DNA of 64,000 bases from JADFNB01 sp036397455. GTDB taxonomy: Bacteria > Gemmatimonadota > Gemmatimonadetes > Gemmatimonadales > GWC2-71-9. Location of the stretch: contig DASWIX010000004.1 of assembly GCA_036397455.1 (NCBI GenBank), forward strand, positions 19,581 through 83,580, given 5' to 3'. Position numbers and translations under genes: made by a program. Position 1 is the first letter of the stretch; every line of letters begins with the position of its first letter. Below the pieces are notes generated by a model that had not been told where the DNA came from, ran no database searches, and saw only the letters and a list, made by a program, of their open reading frames with translations. Positions 27,257 to 36,380 of the stretch are shown piece by piece.

Positions 27257-28114
27257 ATGTCATGGTTTCGCAAGGAGCGCAAAACCCGCAAGTCGACCCG
27301 CGAACGCCTGGAAATCCCGGCGGACGCCTGGGACAAGTGCGAGGAATGCGGGCATACCGACATTCGCGAGAAGTTCGAACGGAATCTCCAAGTCTGCGCC
27401 GCGTGCGACCACCATCGGCGGATCCCGGCGCGGAGATACATTGCCATCCTCACGGACAAGGGCTCATTCGTCGAGCTGTTCGACAACCTGCGCTCGACCG
27501 ACGCACTCGGCTTCGAGGGGTATCCCGCCCGCATCGACAAGGCCATGAGCAAGGCGGGCAGGAGCGAGGCGATCATCACCGGACACGCCACCCTCCGGGG
27601 CCTCCCGATCAACCTCGGCGTGATGAACTTCGCATTCATGGGCGGATCGATGGGGTCGGTGGTGGGGGAGAAGATCGCCTTGCTCGCCAAGCGGTCGCTC
27701 GAGAAGCGGGTGCCGTTGATCATCGTGTCGACTTCCGGCGGCGCGCGCATGCAGGAGGGGGCGTTAAGCCTGATGCAGATGGCGAAAACCGCGGTGATGA
27801 TCGCGCAACTGCGCGCGAAGGCCATCCCGTTCATCTCGATTCTCACCGATCCGACCACCGGCGGGGTCTCGGCATCGTACGCGATGCAGGGTGACGTGAA
27901 CATTGCCGAACCCGGTACGGTGATCGGATTCGCCGGGCCGCGGGTCATCAAGCAGACCATCGGCCAGGACCTGCCCGAGGGGTTTCAGACCGCGGAGTTC
28001 CTGCTGGATCGCGGCATGCTCGACGCCGTCGTGTCGCGTCACGATTTGGCCGACTGGACCGCGCGGTTGTTGCGCATGATGCTGCGGCTCGATCCGGCCG
28101 CCGTCGCCGACTGA
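27257..28114 (+). CDS. accD: Acetyl-CoA carboxylase CT subunit beta
   Basis: Beta half of the carboxyltransferase of acetyl-CoA carboxylase, first step of fatty-acid synthesis, 285 aa. The N-terminal zinc ribbon has four cysteines (C28, C31, C47, C50), followed by the crotonase-like core with MGGSMGSVVGEKI, STSGGARMQEGALSLMQMAK and DPTTGGVSASYAMQGD. accA is not in this window. It is distinct from the fused-type carboxyltransferase at 3608-5158, so the cell carries both architectures. The accD-folC linkage is common. Confidence 0.95.
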   Translation: MSWFRKERKTRKSTRERLEIPADAWDKCEECGHTDIREKFERNLQVCAACDHHRRIPARRYIAILTDKGSFVELFDNLRSTDALGFEGYPARIDKAMSKAGRSEAIITGHATLRGLPINLGVMNFAFMGGSMGSVVGEKIALLAKRSLEKRVPLIIVSTSGGARMQEGALSLMQMAKTAVMIAQLRAKAIPFISILTDPTTGGVSASYAMQGDVNIAEPGTVIGFAGPRVIKQTIGQDLPEGFQTAEFLLDRGMLDAVVSRHDLADWTARLLRMMLRLDPAAVAD

Positions 28115-29316
28115 CGCTCACGTTCGCGGAAGCCTGTGGCTTCCTGTTCCCCCGTACCGGCGGCGCCACCGCGTGGTCGCTGGGCCCCACCGCCGCACTG
28201 CTCGATCTCGTCGGGAATCCCCACGGGCACATGCCCGTCATTCACGTAGGGGGGACCAATGGCAAGGGATCGGTAGTCCACCTCGTGTATGCGGCGCTGC
28301 GCGCGGCGGGGTTTCGCGTAGCGCGCTACACCTCACCCCACCTGGTGGACGTGCGCGAGCGGATGGTCGTGGATGACCGGCCCATCTCCCGCGCCGCCTT
28401 CGCCATGTGGACGAACACGCTGCGCCACGCCATCGACGAGACCGGTGCCAGCTTCTTCGAGGCGACCACCGCGATCGCGTTCGCCGATTTTGCGGCACGG
28501 CACGCGGACATCGCGGTCGTCGAGGTCGGGTTGGGCGGGCGGCTCGACAGCACCAACGTCGTGGTGCCGTTGGTGAGTGCGGTGACTCACGTGGCGCTGG
28601 AGCACGCCGACTACCTCGGCAACGATCTCCTGGGCATCGCGCGGGAGAAAGCGGGCATCGCCAAGCCGGGCACGCCCTTCGTGATCGGCGAGCCCGATTC
28701 CGCGCTCGCCGCCGAGTTGGAGACCGCGGCACTGGCGGTGGGCGCCACACCGGTCCGCGTGCCGCGCGATGCCCTATACGACGGCGCGCTGGGACCGGCG
28801 GGACCGTTTCAGCGCCGGAACGCGGCGATCGCGCGGGCGGTGCTGTGCGCCCTTCCGCCGGCCCACCGGCCGGACGACGACGCGATGCGTCGGGGATTCT
28901 GCGCCGCGCGCGTGCCCGGGCGGTACGACCGGCGCGGCCGGTGGCTGTTCGATGTGGCCCACAATCCCGACGGGATGCGCGTGCTCGCGGGCGCGCTCGC
29001 CGCCGATCCGCCGCCGCGGCCGCTGCACGTGCTCGTCGGTGTGTTGGGCGACAAGGCATGGCGCGAGATGCTGGATCTCCTGCTGGGCGTGGCGGACGAC
29101 ATCTGGGCCACCATGCCCGTGTCGGCGCCGGCGGACCGGCGCTGGGATCTGGCCGCGGTCGCGCACGCGTACGGCGACCGGCTGCATTACCAACCGGACT
29201 TCGACAGCGCACTCACCGAGGTGCACGACGGCGCGGGCACGGTGCTCGTCTGCGGTTCGTTCCACACCGTCGGCGACGCGATGGCGCGCTTGCCCGCATT
29301 CGCGCCGCGCGGCTAG
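28111..29316 (+). CDS. folC: Folylpolyglutamate/dihydrofolate synthase
   Basis: Adds glutamate to folates and makes dihydrofolate from dihydropteroate. The ATP loop VIHVGGTNGKGSV and a Mur-ligase-like core are clear. An ATG at 28231 lies right at the P-loop and would remove about 40 conserved residues. In-frame sequence upstream (TFAEACGFLFPRTG, then LLDLVGNPHGHMPVIHVGG) matches the normal FolC N-terminus, yet holds no ATG, GTG or TTG. The only fitting start is CTG at 28111, overlapping the accD stop as CTGA and giving 401 aa, the family length. The gene identity is firm; the CTG start is inference. Confidence 0.88.
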   Translation: MTLTFAEACGFLFPRTGGATAWSLGPTAALLDLVGNPHGHMPVIHVGGTNGKGSVVHLVYAALRAAGFRVARYTSPHLVDVRERMVVDDRPISRAAFAMWTNTLRHAIDETGASFFEATTAIAFADFAARHADIAVVEVGLGGRLDSTNVVVPLVSAVTHVALEHADYLGNDLLGIAREKAGIAKPGTPFVIGEPDSALAAELETAALAVGATPVRVPRDALYDGALGPAGPFQRRNAAIARAVLCALPPAHRPDDDAMRRGFCAARVPGRYDRRGRWLFDVAHNPDGMRVLAGALAADPPPRPLHVLVGVLGDKAWREMLDLLLGVADDIWATMPVSAPADRRWDLAAVAHAYGDRLHYQPDFDSALTEVHDGAGTVLVCGSFHTVGDAMARLPAFAPRG

Positions 29317-29324
29317 ATTCTGTG

Positions 29325-30614
29325 ATGCAGGCACAAGCACTCCCCGGGTTTCGGGAGTTCTACCCGGAAGACGCCGCACTCCGTAATCACATTTTCAACG
29401 TTTGGCGCTCGGTAGCCGCCCGATACGGCTTCGAAGAGTACGACGGGCCGCCGCTGGAACCGTTGGACCTGTATACGGCAAAGAGCGGTGACGAGATCGT
29501 CGGTCAGCTCTACGCGTTTAACGACAAGGGCGGCCGGGCGATTACGTTGCGGCCCGAGATGACCCCAACGCTGGCCCGTATGGTGGCGGCCCGGGCCGCG
29601 GGACTCAAGAAGCCGATCCGCTGGTTCTCCATCCCGCAGCTGTTTCGCTACGAGCGGCAACAGCGCGGCCGGTTGCGCGAGCATTTCCAGCTCAACATGG
29701 ACCTGATCGGCGAGCCGGGGCCGCTGGCCGACGCGGAGATCATCGCCGCGGCGCTTGACGTCATGGGGGTGTTGGGACTCGCGCCGGGCGCCGTACAGGC
29801 ACGCGTGTCCGACCGGCGAGTCCTCACCGCGCTGCTGCGTCACGCCGGCATCGACGAGGTCACGCGGCCGGCGGCATTCGCCGCGATCGACAAGATCGAG
29901 CGTGACCCACGGGATGTGCTGGCGGGACGGTTGATCGAGGCGGGCTGCTCGGCGGGCGTCGCCGAGGCGGTACTCCGGATCGGCGCCATCCGCGGTCCCG
30001 CCGAGCTCCAGCAGGCGCTGACGGCCGTGCCGGACGGCACCGCCGCGGCCGTGGACCTGTTGGCGTGCATGCATGCGCTCGAGGCGATGGGTTTTGGCGA
30101 CCGGGCGGTGATCGACCTCTCGATCGTACGCGGGCTGGCATATTACACCGGGGTCGTATTCGAGCTGTTCGACTCCGCGCGGACCCTGCGGGCCATCTGC
30201 GGCGGCGGCCGTTACGACGGCTTGCTCGGCACGCTCGGCGCGGTCGACCTTCCGGCGGTGGGGTTCGGGATGGGCGACGTCGTGCTGAGCGAACTCGTCA
30301 AAGCAGGTGGTGCGGTCGGCGCGCCCGAGCAACGGCTCGATGCCTTTGTGGTGGCGGTGACGCCGGAGGATCTCGACGTAGTGCTCGCCCTCACGCATGC
30401 GCTGCGCGATCGCGGCGCGGCGGTCGAGTTCTCCCTGCGCGCGCAGGGGGTGGGAAAGCAACTCAAACTGGCAGCGGCGCGCGGCGCGCGCCGCGCGGTG
30501 ATCGTCGGACCGGACGAACGGGCCGCCGGCACCGCGGTGGTGAAGGATCTCGACAACGGAACGGAAGACCGGGTGACCCTTGCACAACTCCAAGACGGTT
30601 TCTTTGACACGTAG
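29325..30614 (+). CDS. hisS: Histidyl-tRNA synthetase
   Basis: Class II synthetase charging tRNA-His, 429 aa. Motif 1 region is ALPGFREFYPEDAALRN; TLRPEMTPTLARMV and motif 2 FRYERQQRGRLREHFQLN follow. The histidine-specific segments are RGLAYYTGVVFELFD and CGGGRYDGLL, and the C-terminal anticodon-binding domain starts near residue 335. The ATG at 29325 follows folC by 8 bp; the frame is open further upstream only inside folC. Its 3' end overlaps the next gene by 35 bp. Confidence 0.95.
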   Translation: MQAQALPGFREFYPEDAALRNHIFNVWRSVAARYGFEEYDGPPLEPLDLYTAKSGDEIVGQLYAFNDKGGRAITLRPEMTPTLARMVAARAAGLKKPIRWFSIPQLFRYERQQRGRLREHFQLNMDLIGEPGPLADAEIIAAALDVMGVLGLAPGAVQARVSDRRVLTALLRHAGIDEVTRPAAFAAIDKIERDPRDVLAGRLIEAGCSAGVAEAVLRIGAIRGPAELQQALTAVPDGTAAAVDLLACMHALEAMGFGDRAVIDLSIVRGLAYYTGVVFELFDSARTLRAICGGGRYDGLLGTLGAVDLPAVGFGMGDVVLSELVKAGGAVGAPEQRLDAFVVAVTPEDLDVVLALTHALRDRGAAVEFSLRAQGVGKQLKLAAARGARRAVIVGPDERAAGTAVVKDLDNGTEDRVTLAQLQDGFFDT

Positions 30615-31059
30615 CCTGCTGTTCATCGGCCTGGTGCTGGCCGGCTGCTCCGACGAGCGCACCCCAATCGTCGACTTCGAGTTCGCGGAGGAGGGACAGG
30701 CGGTCCCGGTGGCGATCCTCAAGCGGGACTCGACCACCACGCCGCGCGGATATCGCGTGGCCGAACTGCACGTGTTCCTTCCGGTCGGCATCACCGAGGC
30801 GGACGCGCGGGCCACGCTGCAACACCTCATTGACAGCGTCGGCGTCGCCGACACGCTGGCGGCGGCCGTGCGCGTCGTCGGATTCCTGCTGGGCGAATTC
30901 AACGCCGCCAGCGGGCAGGCCGAATTGCAGCCGGCGTTGTCGGCGTTCTGGTCACCCACCGACTCGCTCGGGATCACCGGCAGCCGCCGTACCGCGCGGT
31001 TTCGCACCAGTTTCACGGTCATCAAGGAATTCCAGACGCCGGGCGCGATCAAGCAATGA
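30580..31059 (+). CDS. Small lipoprotein of unknown function
   Basis: 159 aa, starting at TTG within the hisS 3' end. A lipoprotein signal peptide is clear: a hydrophobic stretch (LLFIGLVLAG) then a lipobox with cysteine at about residue 23, followed by Ser-Asp. The mature part is a mixed alpha/beta stretch without any family recognised by eye. The stop overlaps the proS start as ATGA, so it is translated with the two tRNA synthetases around it. An Asp at +2 or nearby would be an inner-membrane signal in E. coli, but the rule may not hold here. Confidence 0.7.
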   Translation: MHNSKTVSLTRSLLFIGLVLAGCSDERTPIVDFEFAEEGQAVPVAILKRDSTTTPRGYRVAELHVFLPVGITEADARATLQHLIDSVGVADTLAAAVRVVGFLLGEFNAASGQAELQPALSAFWSPTDSLGITGSRRTARFRTSFTVIKEFQTPGAIKQ

Positions 31060-32501
31060 GTCAGGGGAAGGGCATCACGACGCGTGCCGACGATTTTTCG
31101 GCATGGTACAACGACGTCATCATGCGCGCGGAGCTGGCGGACTACTCGCCGGTGCGCGGTTGCATGGTCATTCGCCCGGCCGGGTACGGCATCTGGGAGC
31201 TGATGCAGCGCGCACTCGATGGCCTGTTCAAGGAAACCGGACACGAGAACGCGTATTTCCCGCTGTTTATCCCGCAGAGCTTCATGGAGCGCGAAGCGGA
31301 GCATGTCGAAGGCTTCGCACCGGAAACGGCGGTCGTCACCCACGCGGGAGGCAAGGTACTGGACGAACCGCTGGTCGTGCGGCCGACGTCGGAGACGATC
31401 ATCTACGAGATGCTTTCCAAATGGATCCAGAGCTACCGTGACCTGCCGGTGCTGCTCAACCAGTGGGCCAACGTCGTGCGATGGGAGATGCGTACCCGGC
31501 TGTTCCTGCGCACGACCGAGTTCCTCTGGCAGGAGGGGCATACGGCACACGCCACGGCTGGGGAGGCCGACGAAGAAGCGTTGCGCATGCTGGCGGTGTA
31601 CCGCCGGTTCATGGAAGAGTGGATGGCGTTGCCGGTGATCACGGGCGTCAAAACCGAGTCGGAGCGATTCGCCGGCGCGGTGCGGACCTACGCGCTCGAA
31701 GGGTTGATGCAGGACAACAAGTCGCTGCAGGCGGGGACGTCCCACTTCCTCGGCCAGAACTTCGCCAGGGCCTTCGGCACCCAGTTCCAGACCGCCGAGG
31801 GCGGCATGGACTACGTGTGGAGCACCTCCTGGGGCGTGTCGACGCGGCTGGTCGGCGCGCTCATCATGGCGCACAGCGACGATACCGGGCTGGTGTGCCC
31901 GCCCCGGCTTGCGCCGAAGCAGGTCATGATCGTTCCCATCTGGCGCGGCGACGACGAACGCGGCGCCGTGGTCCAGGTCGCCGAGCGGATGCAGCGGGAG
32001 CTGATCCAGGCCGGCGTCCGCTGCGGCCTCGACGCGCGCGAAGGGATGAAACCGGGGGCCAAGTACTACGAGTGGGAAGGGCGCGGCGTGCCCGTGCGCC
32101 TGGAAATCGGACCGCGCGACATCGCGCAGAACCAGACGATGCTCGTGCGCCGCACCGGCGGCAAGTCGCCGGTCTCGCTCGCCGGACTCGCGGCCACCAT
32201 CGAGGCGGTGTTGCTGGAGATACAGGAGGCCCTGTACTCGGCGGCCCTGGCCCGGCGCGAGGCGCAGTCGGTGCGCGGCGTCACCAAGGACCAACTGATC
32301 GACCTGATGGCCACCACCGGTGGGTTTGCGTTCGCCGGGTACTGCGGGAACGAGGCATGCGAGGCGGCCATCAAGGAGGCGACGAAGGCGACCATCCGCG
32401 TGCTGCCCGACGCCGAGTTTCGTTCGCCCGACGCGCCGGCCACGTGCGTATGGTGCAACCAGCCGGCCACCGCCGAAGCGGTGTGGGCCAAGGCCTATTG
32501 A
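31056..32501 (+). CDS. proS: Prolyl-tRNA synthetase, type 3
   Basis: Class II synthetase charging tRNA-Pro, 481 aa. It is the short archaeal/eukaryal-like type 3 form, without the editing insertion of the E. coli enzyme. Motifs are VIRPAGYGIWELMQ, VVRPTSETIIYEM, motif 2 RWEMRTRLFLRTTEFLWQEG, and a C-terminal zinc-like domain (YCGNEACE ... TCVWCNQPA) typical of type 3. The stop overlaps the guaA start as TGATG. Confidence 0.94.
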   Translation: MSQGKGITTRADDFSAWYNDVIMRAELADYSPVRGCMVIRPAGYGIWELMQRALDGLFKETGHENAYFPLFIPQSFMEREAEHVEGFAPETAVVTHAGGKVLDEPLVVRPTSETIIYEMLSKWIQSYRDLPVLLNQWANVVRWEMRTRLFLRTTEFLWQEGHTAHATAGEADEEALRMLAVYRRFMEEWMALPVITGVKTESERFAGAVRTYALEGLMQDNKSLQAGTSHFLGQNFARAFGTQFQTAEGGMDYVWSTSWGVSTRLVGALIMAHSDDTGLVCPPRLAPKQVMIVPIWRGDDERGAVVQVAERMQRELIQAGVRCGLDAREGMKPGAKYYEWEGRGVPVRLEIGPRDIAQNQTMLVRRTGGKSPVSLAGLAATIEAVLLEIQEALYSAALARREAQSVRGVTKDQLIDLMATTGGFAFAGYCGNEACEAAIKEATKATIRVLPDAEFRSPDAPATCVWCNQPATAEAVWAKAY

Positions 32502-34060
32502 TGGCGTCGCTCGCACACGGCGTGCTGATCATCGATTTCGGATCGCAGTACACGCAGCTCATCGCGCGGCGCATGCGCGAGGCGCGGGTGTACTGCGAAA
32601 TCCATCCGCCCAGCGTGGACGCCGCGTGGATCAGGGAGCGCGCGCCGATGGGCATCGTCCTGTCCGGCGGCCCCAATTCAGTCTACGACGACGGCGCGCC
32701 CGCACTGCCCGCCGGGGTCGCCGACCTTGGTATTCCGGTGCTTGGTGTCTGTTACGGCATGTATCTGGTCGCCCAGGCGGCGGGCGGCACGGTCGAAAAA
32801 TCCGGCAAACGGGAATACGGTCGCGCCGACATCGAGGTGCGCGACACGCGCGGCCTGTTCAACGGGTTCGTGGCGGGCGAACGCACGACCGCGTGGATGA
32901 GTCACGGCGACCGCGTCACCGACTTGCCCGACGGCTTCGTCCTGTCGGCGGCGAGCGCCAACAGCCCCATCGCGGGGTTCGAGGACGGCACGCGGCGTCT
33001 CTACGGGGTGCAGTTCCATCCCGAAGTGGCGCATACCCCGCGCGGTGGGGAGATCCTCCGCAACTTCCTGTTCGAGATATGCGGGTGCGCGCCCAACTGG
33101 ACCGCCGGCCACTTCATCGCCGAGCAGGTCAGTCGGATCACGGCGCTGGTCGGCCCGTCCAGGCGGGCCATCTGCGGCTTGTCGGGCGGCGTCGACTCGT
33201 CGGTGGCGGCGGTGCTGGTCCACGAGGCATTGGGCGACCGATTGACGTGTATCTTCGTCGATCACGGACTGCTGCGGTTGCACGAACGCGAGCAGGTCGA
33301 GCGACTGTTCCGCGCCCATCTGGGTATCGACCTCAGGGTGGTGGACGCCGCCGCCACGTTTCTCGCGCGGCTGGAAGGGGTGGAAGATCCGGAAGAGAAG
33401 CGTCGCATCATCGGGCACACGTTCATCGATGTCTTCGAGCAAGCCGCGCGCGAGGTCGGCGGGGACGTCGGCTACCTGGTGCAGGGAACGCTGTATCCCG
33501 ACGTCATCGAATCGTTCTCGCCGCGTGGCGGCCCATCGGTCACCATCAAGACGCACCACAACGTGGGCGGGCTCCGGCCCGATCTGCCGTTCGAGTTGAT
33601 CGAGCCACTGCGTGAGCTGTTCAAGGACGAGGTGCGCCAGGTCGGTCGCGAACTGGGATTGCCGGAGGAGATCGTCGGCCGGCATCCGTTTCCCGGACCC
33701 GGCCTGGCGATTCGGGTGCTCAGCGCCGTGTCGTCCGACGAGCTCGAGACACTCCGCCGCGCCGACGCGATCTATCTCGAGGAAATCCGCGAGGCAGGGT
33801 TATACGATCAGATCTGGCAGGCGTTCGCGGTGTTGCTGCCGGTACGCGCCGTGGGCGTGATGGGTGACGCGCGGACCTACGAGAACGTGGTCGCGTTGCG
33901 CGCGGTCACCAGCACCGACGGCATGACCGCCGATTGGTTCGCGTTTCCGCCGGACGTGTTGGGCCAGGTTGCCAACCGGATCATCAACGAGGTCGATGGG
34001 GTGAATCGGGTGGTATACGACGTGAGTTCGAAACCGCCGGCGACGATCGAGTGGGAATAG
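32501..34060 (+). CDS. guaA: GMP synthase (glutamine-hydrolysing)
   Basis: Converts XMP to GMP using glutamine and ATP, 519 aa. The N-terminal class I amidotransferase has nucleophile C84 in LGVCYGMYL and the FHPEV histidine/glutamate pair near residue 170. The ATP pyrophosphatase domain has the PP-loop GLSGGVDSSVAAVL. The C-terminal dimerisation domain contains RHPFPGPGLAIRV and ends in KPPATIEWE. It overlaps the proS stop (TGATG) and is convergent with ptsN, 9 bp apart. Confidence 0.96.
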   Translation: MASLAHGVLIIDFGSQYTQLIARRMREARVYCEIHPPSVDAAWIRERAPMGIVLSGGPNSVYDDGAPALPAGVADLGIPVLGVCYGMYLVAQAAGGTVEKSGKREYGRADIEVRDTRGLFNGFVAGERTTAWMSHGDRVTDLPDGFVLSAASANSPIAGFEDGTRRLYGVQFHPEVAHTPRGGEILRNFLFEICGCAPNWTAGHFIAEQVSRITALVGPSRRAICGLSGGVDSSVAAVLVHEALGDRLTCIFVDHGLLRLHEREQVERLFRAHLGIDLRVVDAAATFLARLEGVEDPEEKRRIIGHTFIDVFEQAAREVGGDVGYLVQGTLYPDVIESFSPRGGPSVTIKTHHNVGGLRPDLPFELIEPLRELFKDEVRQVGRELGLPEEIVGRHPFPGPGLAIRVLSAVSSDELETLRRADAIYLEEIREAGLYDQIWQAFAVLLPVRAVGVMGDARTYENVVALRAVTSTDGMTADWFAFPPDVLGQVANRIINEVDGVNRVVYDVSSKPPATIEWE

Positions 34061-34069
34061 TCGCGGCGC

Positions 34070-34522
34070 CTACAGTTTCTTTTCCTTCAACAACGCCATG
34101 AACTCCGCCGGTGTCGCAATGGCTTCCAGCCGGCCTGGCACATCCGCTTCCTTCGCGAACTGGGCGATCTTGCCGAGGACCGGCAGGTATTGGTTGGAGA
34201 TCTCGATGGGCGGCGCGACGATCAGGAAGACGTAGTGAACCGGTTTGTTGTCGATGGCGCTGAAGTCGATCCCTTCCAGCTTGCGTCCAAAGGCAACCCG
34301 CAGCGTGTCGACCACGGCGCAACGGCAGTGGGGAATCGCGATCCCCCGCCCGATACCCGTCGATCCGAGGTTTTCGCGCCGATTGAGCATCTTGAACAGG
34401 GTGGCATTATCCTGGTCGTCGAGCCGGAGCAATACGATCAGCTCCGCGAGGATCTCGTCTTTGGTGTTTCCCTCGAGGTCGAGGGAGATGGCATCGATCG
34501 AAAAGAACTCCGTGAGGTCCAT
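34070..34522 (-). CDS. ptsN: PTS EIIA-Ntr-type regulator
   Basis: Fructose/mannitol-type EIIA domain protein, 150 aa from the ATG at 34522 (MDLTEFF). The phosphorylatable histidine is H65 in GRGIAIPHCR. With no sugar permease nearby it fits PtsN, a nitrogen or potassium regulatory phosphocarrier, rather than a sugar transporter. The frame is open to 34636 with an alternative upstream start, but that part is not conserved and overlaps the dusB promoter region. EINtr and NPr partners are not in the window. Confidence 0.82.
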   Translation of the reverse strand: MDLTEFFSIDAISLDLEGNTKDEILAELIVLLRLDDQDNATLFKMLNRRENLGSTGIGRGIAIPHCRCAVVDTLRVAFGRKLEGIDFSAIDNKPVHYVFLIVAPPIEISNQYLPVLGKIAQFAKEADVPGRLEAIATPAEFMALLKEKKL

Positions 34523-34644
34523 CAGGGAAACAGTCCGCTGGGTTGAAGGGTTGGGCGAAACGTAACGGGGTTGGGTACCGGGGGTCAAACGGCGCGTGCG
34601 CCGTTGGTTGCTCCGCATCGAGGGCGGTTGGTACATTGGTCTCT

Positions 34645-35628
34645 ATGTCGTTCCCGTATCCCGTGGCGCATCGCGTCCCGCTGTTTCTGGCGCCCATGGC
34701 CGGGGTCTCGGAGCCCCCGTTCCGGCTCTTGTGCCGCTCGTTCGGTGCGGACGTGGTCGTGTCCGAGTTCCTCTCCAGCGATGGATTGCGGCGCGGGATC
34801 AAGACCGTGCACGACGGCGCGTTCTTCACGTCCGCCGAGCGTCCAATTGGTATTCAGTTATATGGGGCCGATCCGGCGGCGATGGCCGAGGCGGCGGAGC
34901 TGGTACACGCGCACTACCGGCCCGATTTCATCGACATCAATTTTGGCTGTCCCGTCAAGAAAGTCGTGAAGCGCAACGGCGGGTCTGGTTGCCTCAAGGA
35001 CCTCTCGGTGGTGCAGCAGATCATCCGGGCGGTGCGGGGCGCCACATCGTTGCCGGTCACGGTGAAGATCCGCAGCGGCTGGGACGAAGCGACCCGCAAT
35101 CCGGTCGAGATCGGGTTGCGGTGTCAGGACGCCGGCGCCCAGGTGCTCACGTTGCATCCACGCTCACGCGCGCAGCTCTATAGCGGGGCAGCCCGGTGGG
35201 ATGAGATCGCCGCGGTGGTCGATGCGCTCGACATCCCGGTGGTGGGGAACGGCGACATCAGGGTCGCGGATGACGTCGTTCGGATGCACGCGGCAACCGG
35301 TTGTGCGGGCGTGATGATCGCGCGCGGTTCGTTCGGCAACCCGTGGATCTTCCAACGGGCCCGGGCGTTGTTGGACCGCATCCCGGCACGGCCGGAACCC
35401 AACGCGGCGGAGCGTTTTGCGGTCGCGCTACGTCACGCGCAGCTCCAGCTCGACATCCAGGGCGACGCGCGGCGGACGGCGATCGAGTTCCGCAAACACC
35501 TCGGCTGGTACGTGCGAGGATTGCACGGCGCCGCCGAGTTGCGGCGGGAACTTCACACCATCGAATCGATGGCGGACGTCGAGCGTATCTTCCGCGCTTA
35601 TCTCGCGCCGGAACGCGCCGTCGGGTGA
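34645..35628 (+). CDS. dusB: tRNA-dihydrouridine synthase
   Basis: FMN-dependent reductase making dihydrouridine in tRNA D-loops. It has 327 aa from the ATG at 34645. Motifs are LAPMAGVSEPPFRLL at the N-terminus, the catalytic-cysteine segment NFGCPVKKVVKRNGGSGCL, VKIRSGWD and GNGDIRVADD with MIARGSFGNPWIF. The segment NGGSGC differs from the usual AGSAL of DusB. An in-frame ATG upstream (34543) adds unconserved residues. The stop overlaps larB as GTGA. Confidence 0.9.
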   Translation: MSFPYPVAHRVPLFLAPMAGVSEPPFRLLCRSFGADVVVSEFLSSDGLRRGIKTVHDGAFFTSAERPIGIQLYGADPAAMAEAAELVHAHYRPDFIDINFGCPVKKVVKRNGGSGCLKDLSVVQQIIRAVRGATSLPVTVKIRSGWDEATRNPVEIGLRCQDAGAQVLTLHPRSRAQLYSGAARWDEIAAVVDALDIPVVGNGDIRVADDVVRMHAATGCAGVMIARGSFGNPWIFQRARALLDRIPARPEPNAAERFAVALRHAQLQLDIQGDARRTAIEFRKHLGWYVRGLHGAAELRRELHTIESMADVERIFRAYLAPERAVG

Positions 35629-36380
35629 CGCCGGAACGGCTGCGTGCCCTGTTCGAGGAGGTCGCGGCCGGCACCCTGACGTCGGACGCCGCGCTTGAAC
35701 GGCTCGGCCGTTTCCCCGTCGAAGACCTGTCCTACGCATCGGTCGATCATGCACGCGAGCTCGTGCAAGGCCAGCAGGAAGTGGTGTTGTGCGAGGGCAA
35801 GACCACCGACCAGATCGAAGGCATCTGCGCCGCGCTGGCTGCCTCGAACGGCGCTTTTCTCGCCACGCGTGCCAACGAGGCAGCGCGCGCACTGCTCGTG
35901 CGGCGGTTCCCACGGGCAGAGATCAACGTACTTGGCAGGACCGTCTATCTGGCACCGAGCCCCGAACCCGAGCCGACCGGCCGCGGCACCGTGCTGGTCG
36001 TCACCGCCGGCACCAGCGACCTGCCGGTGGCGGAAGAAGCGGCGGTGGTCGCGCGGGCGTTGGGCAACAGGGTGGCCCGGTTGACCGACGTCGGCGTGGC
36101 GGGGATCCACCGCGTTCTCAGACAGAGCGACCTGTTGCGCACGGCGGCGGTCGTGATCGTGGCGGCGGGGATGGACGGCGCGTTGGCGAGCGTAGTGGGC
36201 GGATTGGTCTCCGTGCCGGTCGTGGCCGTACCGACCAGTGTGGGGTACGGCAGCGCGTTCGGGGGGTTGTCGGCACTACTGGCGATGCTCAACTCGTGCG
36301 CCTCGGGCGTGCTGGTGGTGAACATCGACAACGGGTTCGGCGCGGCCGCGGCGGCTTCCCGCATCAACCATCTCTCATGA
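35625..36380 (+). CDS. larB: LarB, nickel-pincer cofactor biosynthesis
   Basis: Pyridinium-3,5-biscarboxylate synthase-type protein (carboxylase/hydrolase of nicotinate adenine dinucleotide) with a PurE-like C-terminal domain, 251 aa. The N-terminal part has ALERLGRFPVEDLSYASVDH, and the C-terminal part has VVTAGTSDLPVAEEAA and IVAAGMDGALASVVGGL. It starts at GTG in the dusB overlap; open frame further upstream lies inside dusB. larC, larE and larA are not in the window, so this is an orphan or the rest lies elsewhere. Confidence 0.88.
   Translation: MTPERLRALFEEVAAGTLTSDAALERLGRFPVEDLSYASVDHARELVQGQQEVVLCEGKTTDQIEGICAALAASNGAFLATRANEAARALLVRRFPRAEINVLGRTVYLAPSPEPEPTGRGTVLVVTAGTSDLPVAEEAAVVARALGNRVARLTDVGVAGIHRVLRQSDLLRTAAVVIVAAGMDGALASVVGGLVSVPVVAVPTSVGYGSAFGGLSALLAMLNSCASGVLVVNIDNGFGAAAAASRINHLS

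Noticed and set aside
28231..29316. folC starting at ATG 28231
   Set aside because: That start would delete the conserved N-terminal helix just before the ATP loop; upstream in-frame codons clearly match the family.
29313..32516. 1067-codon open frame on the minus strand
   Set aside because: Antisense to hisS and proS, which are certain; composition is that of a GC-rich shadow frame.
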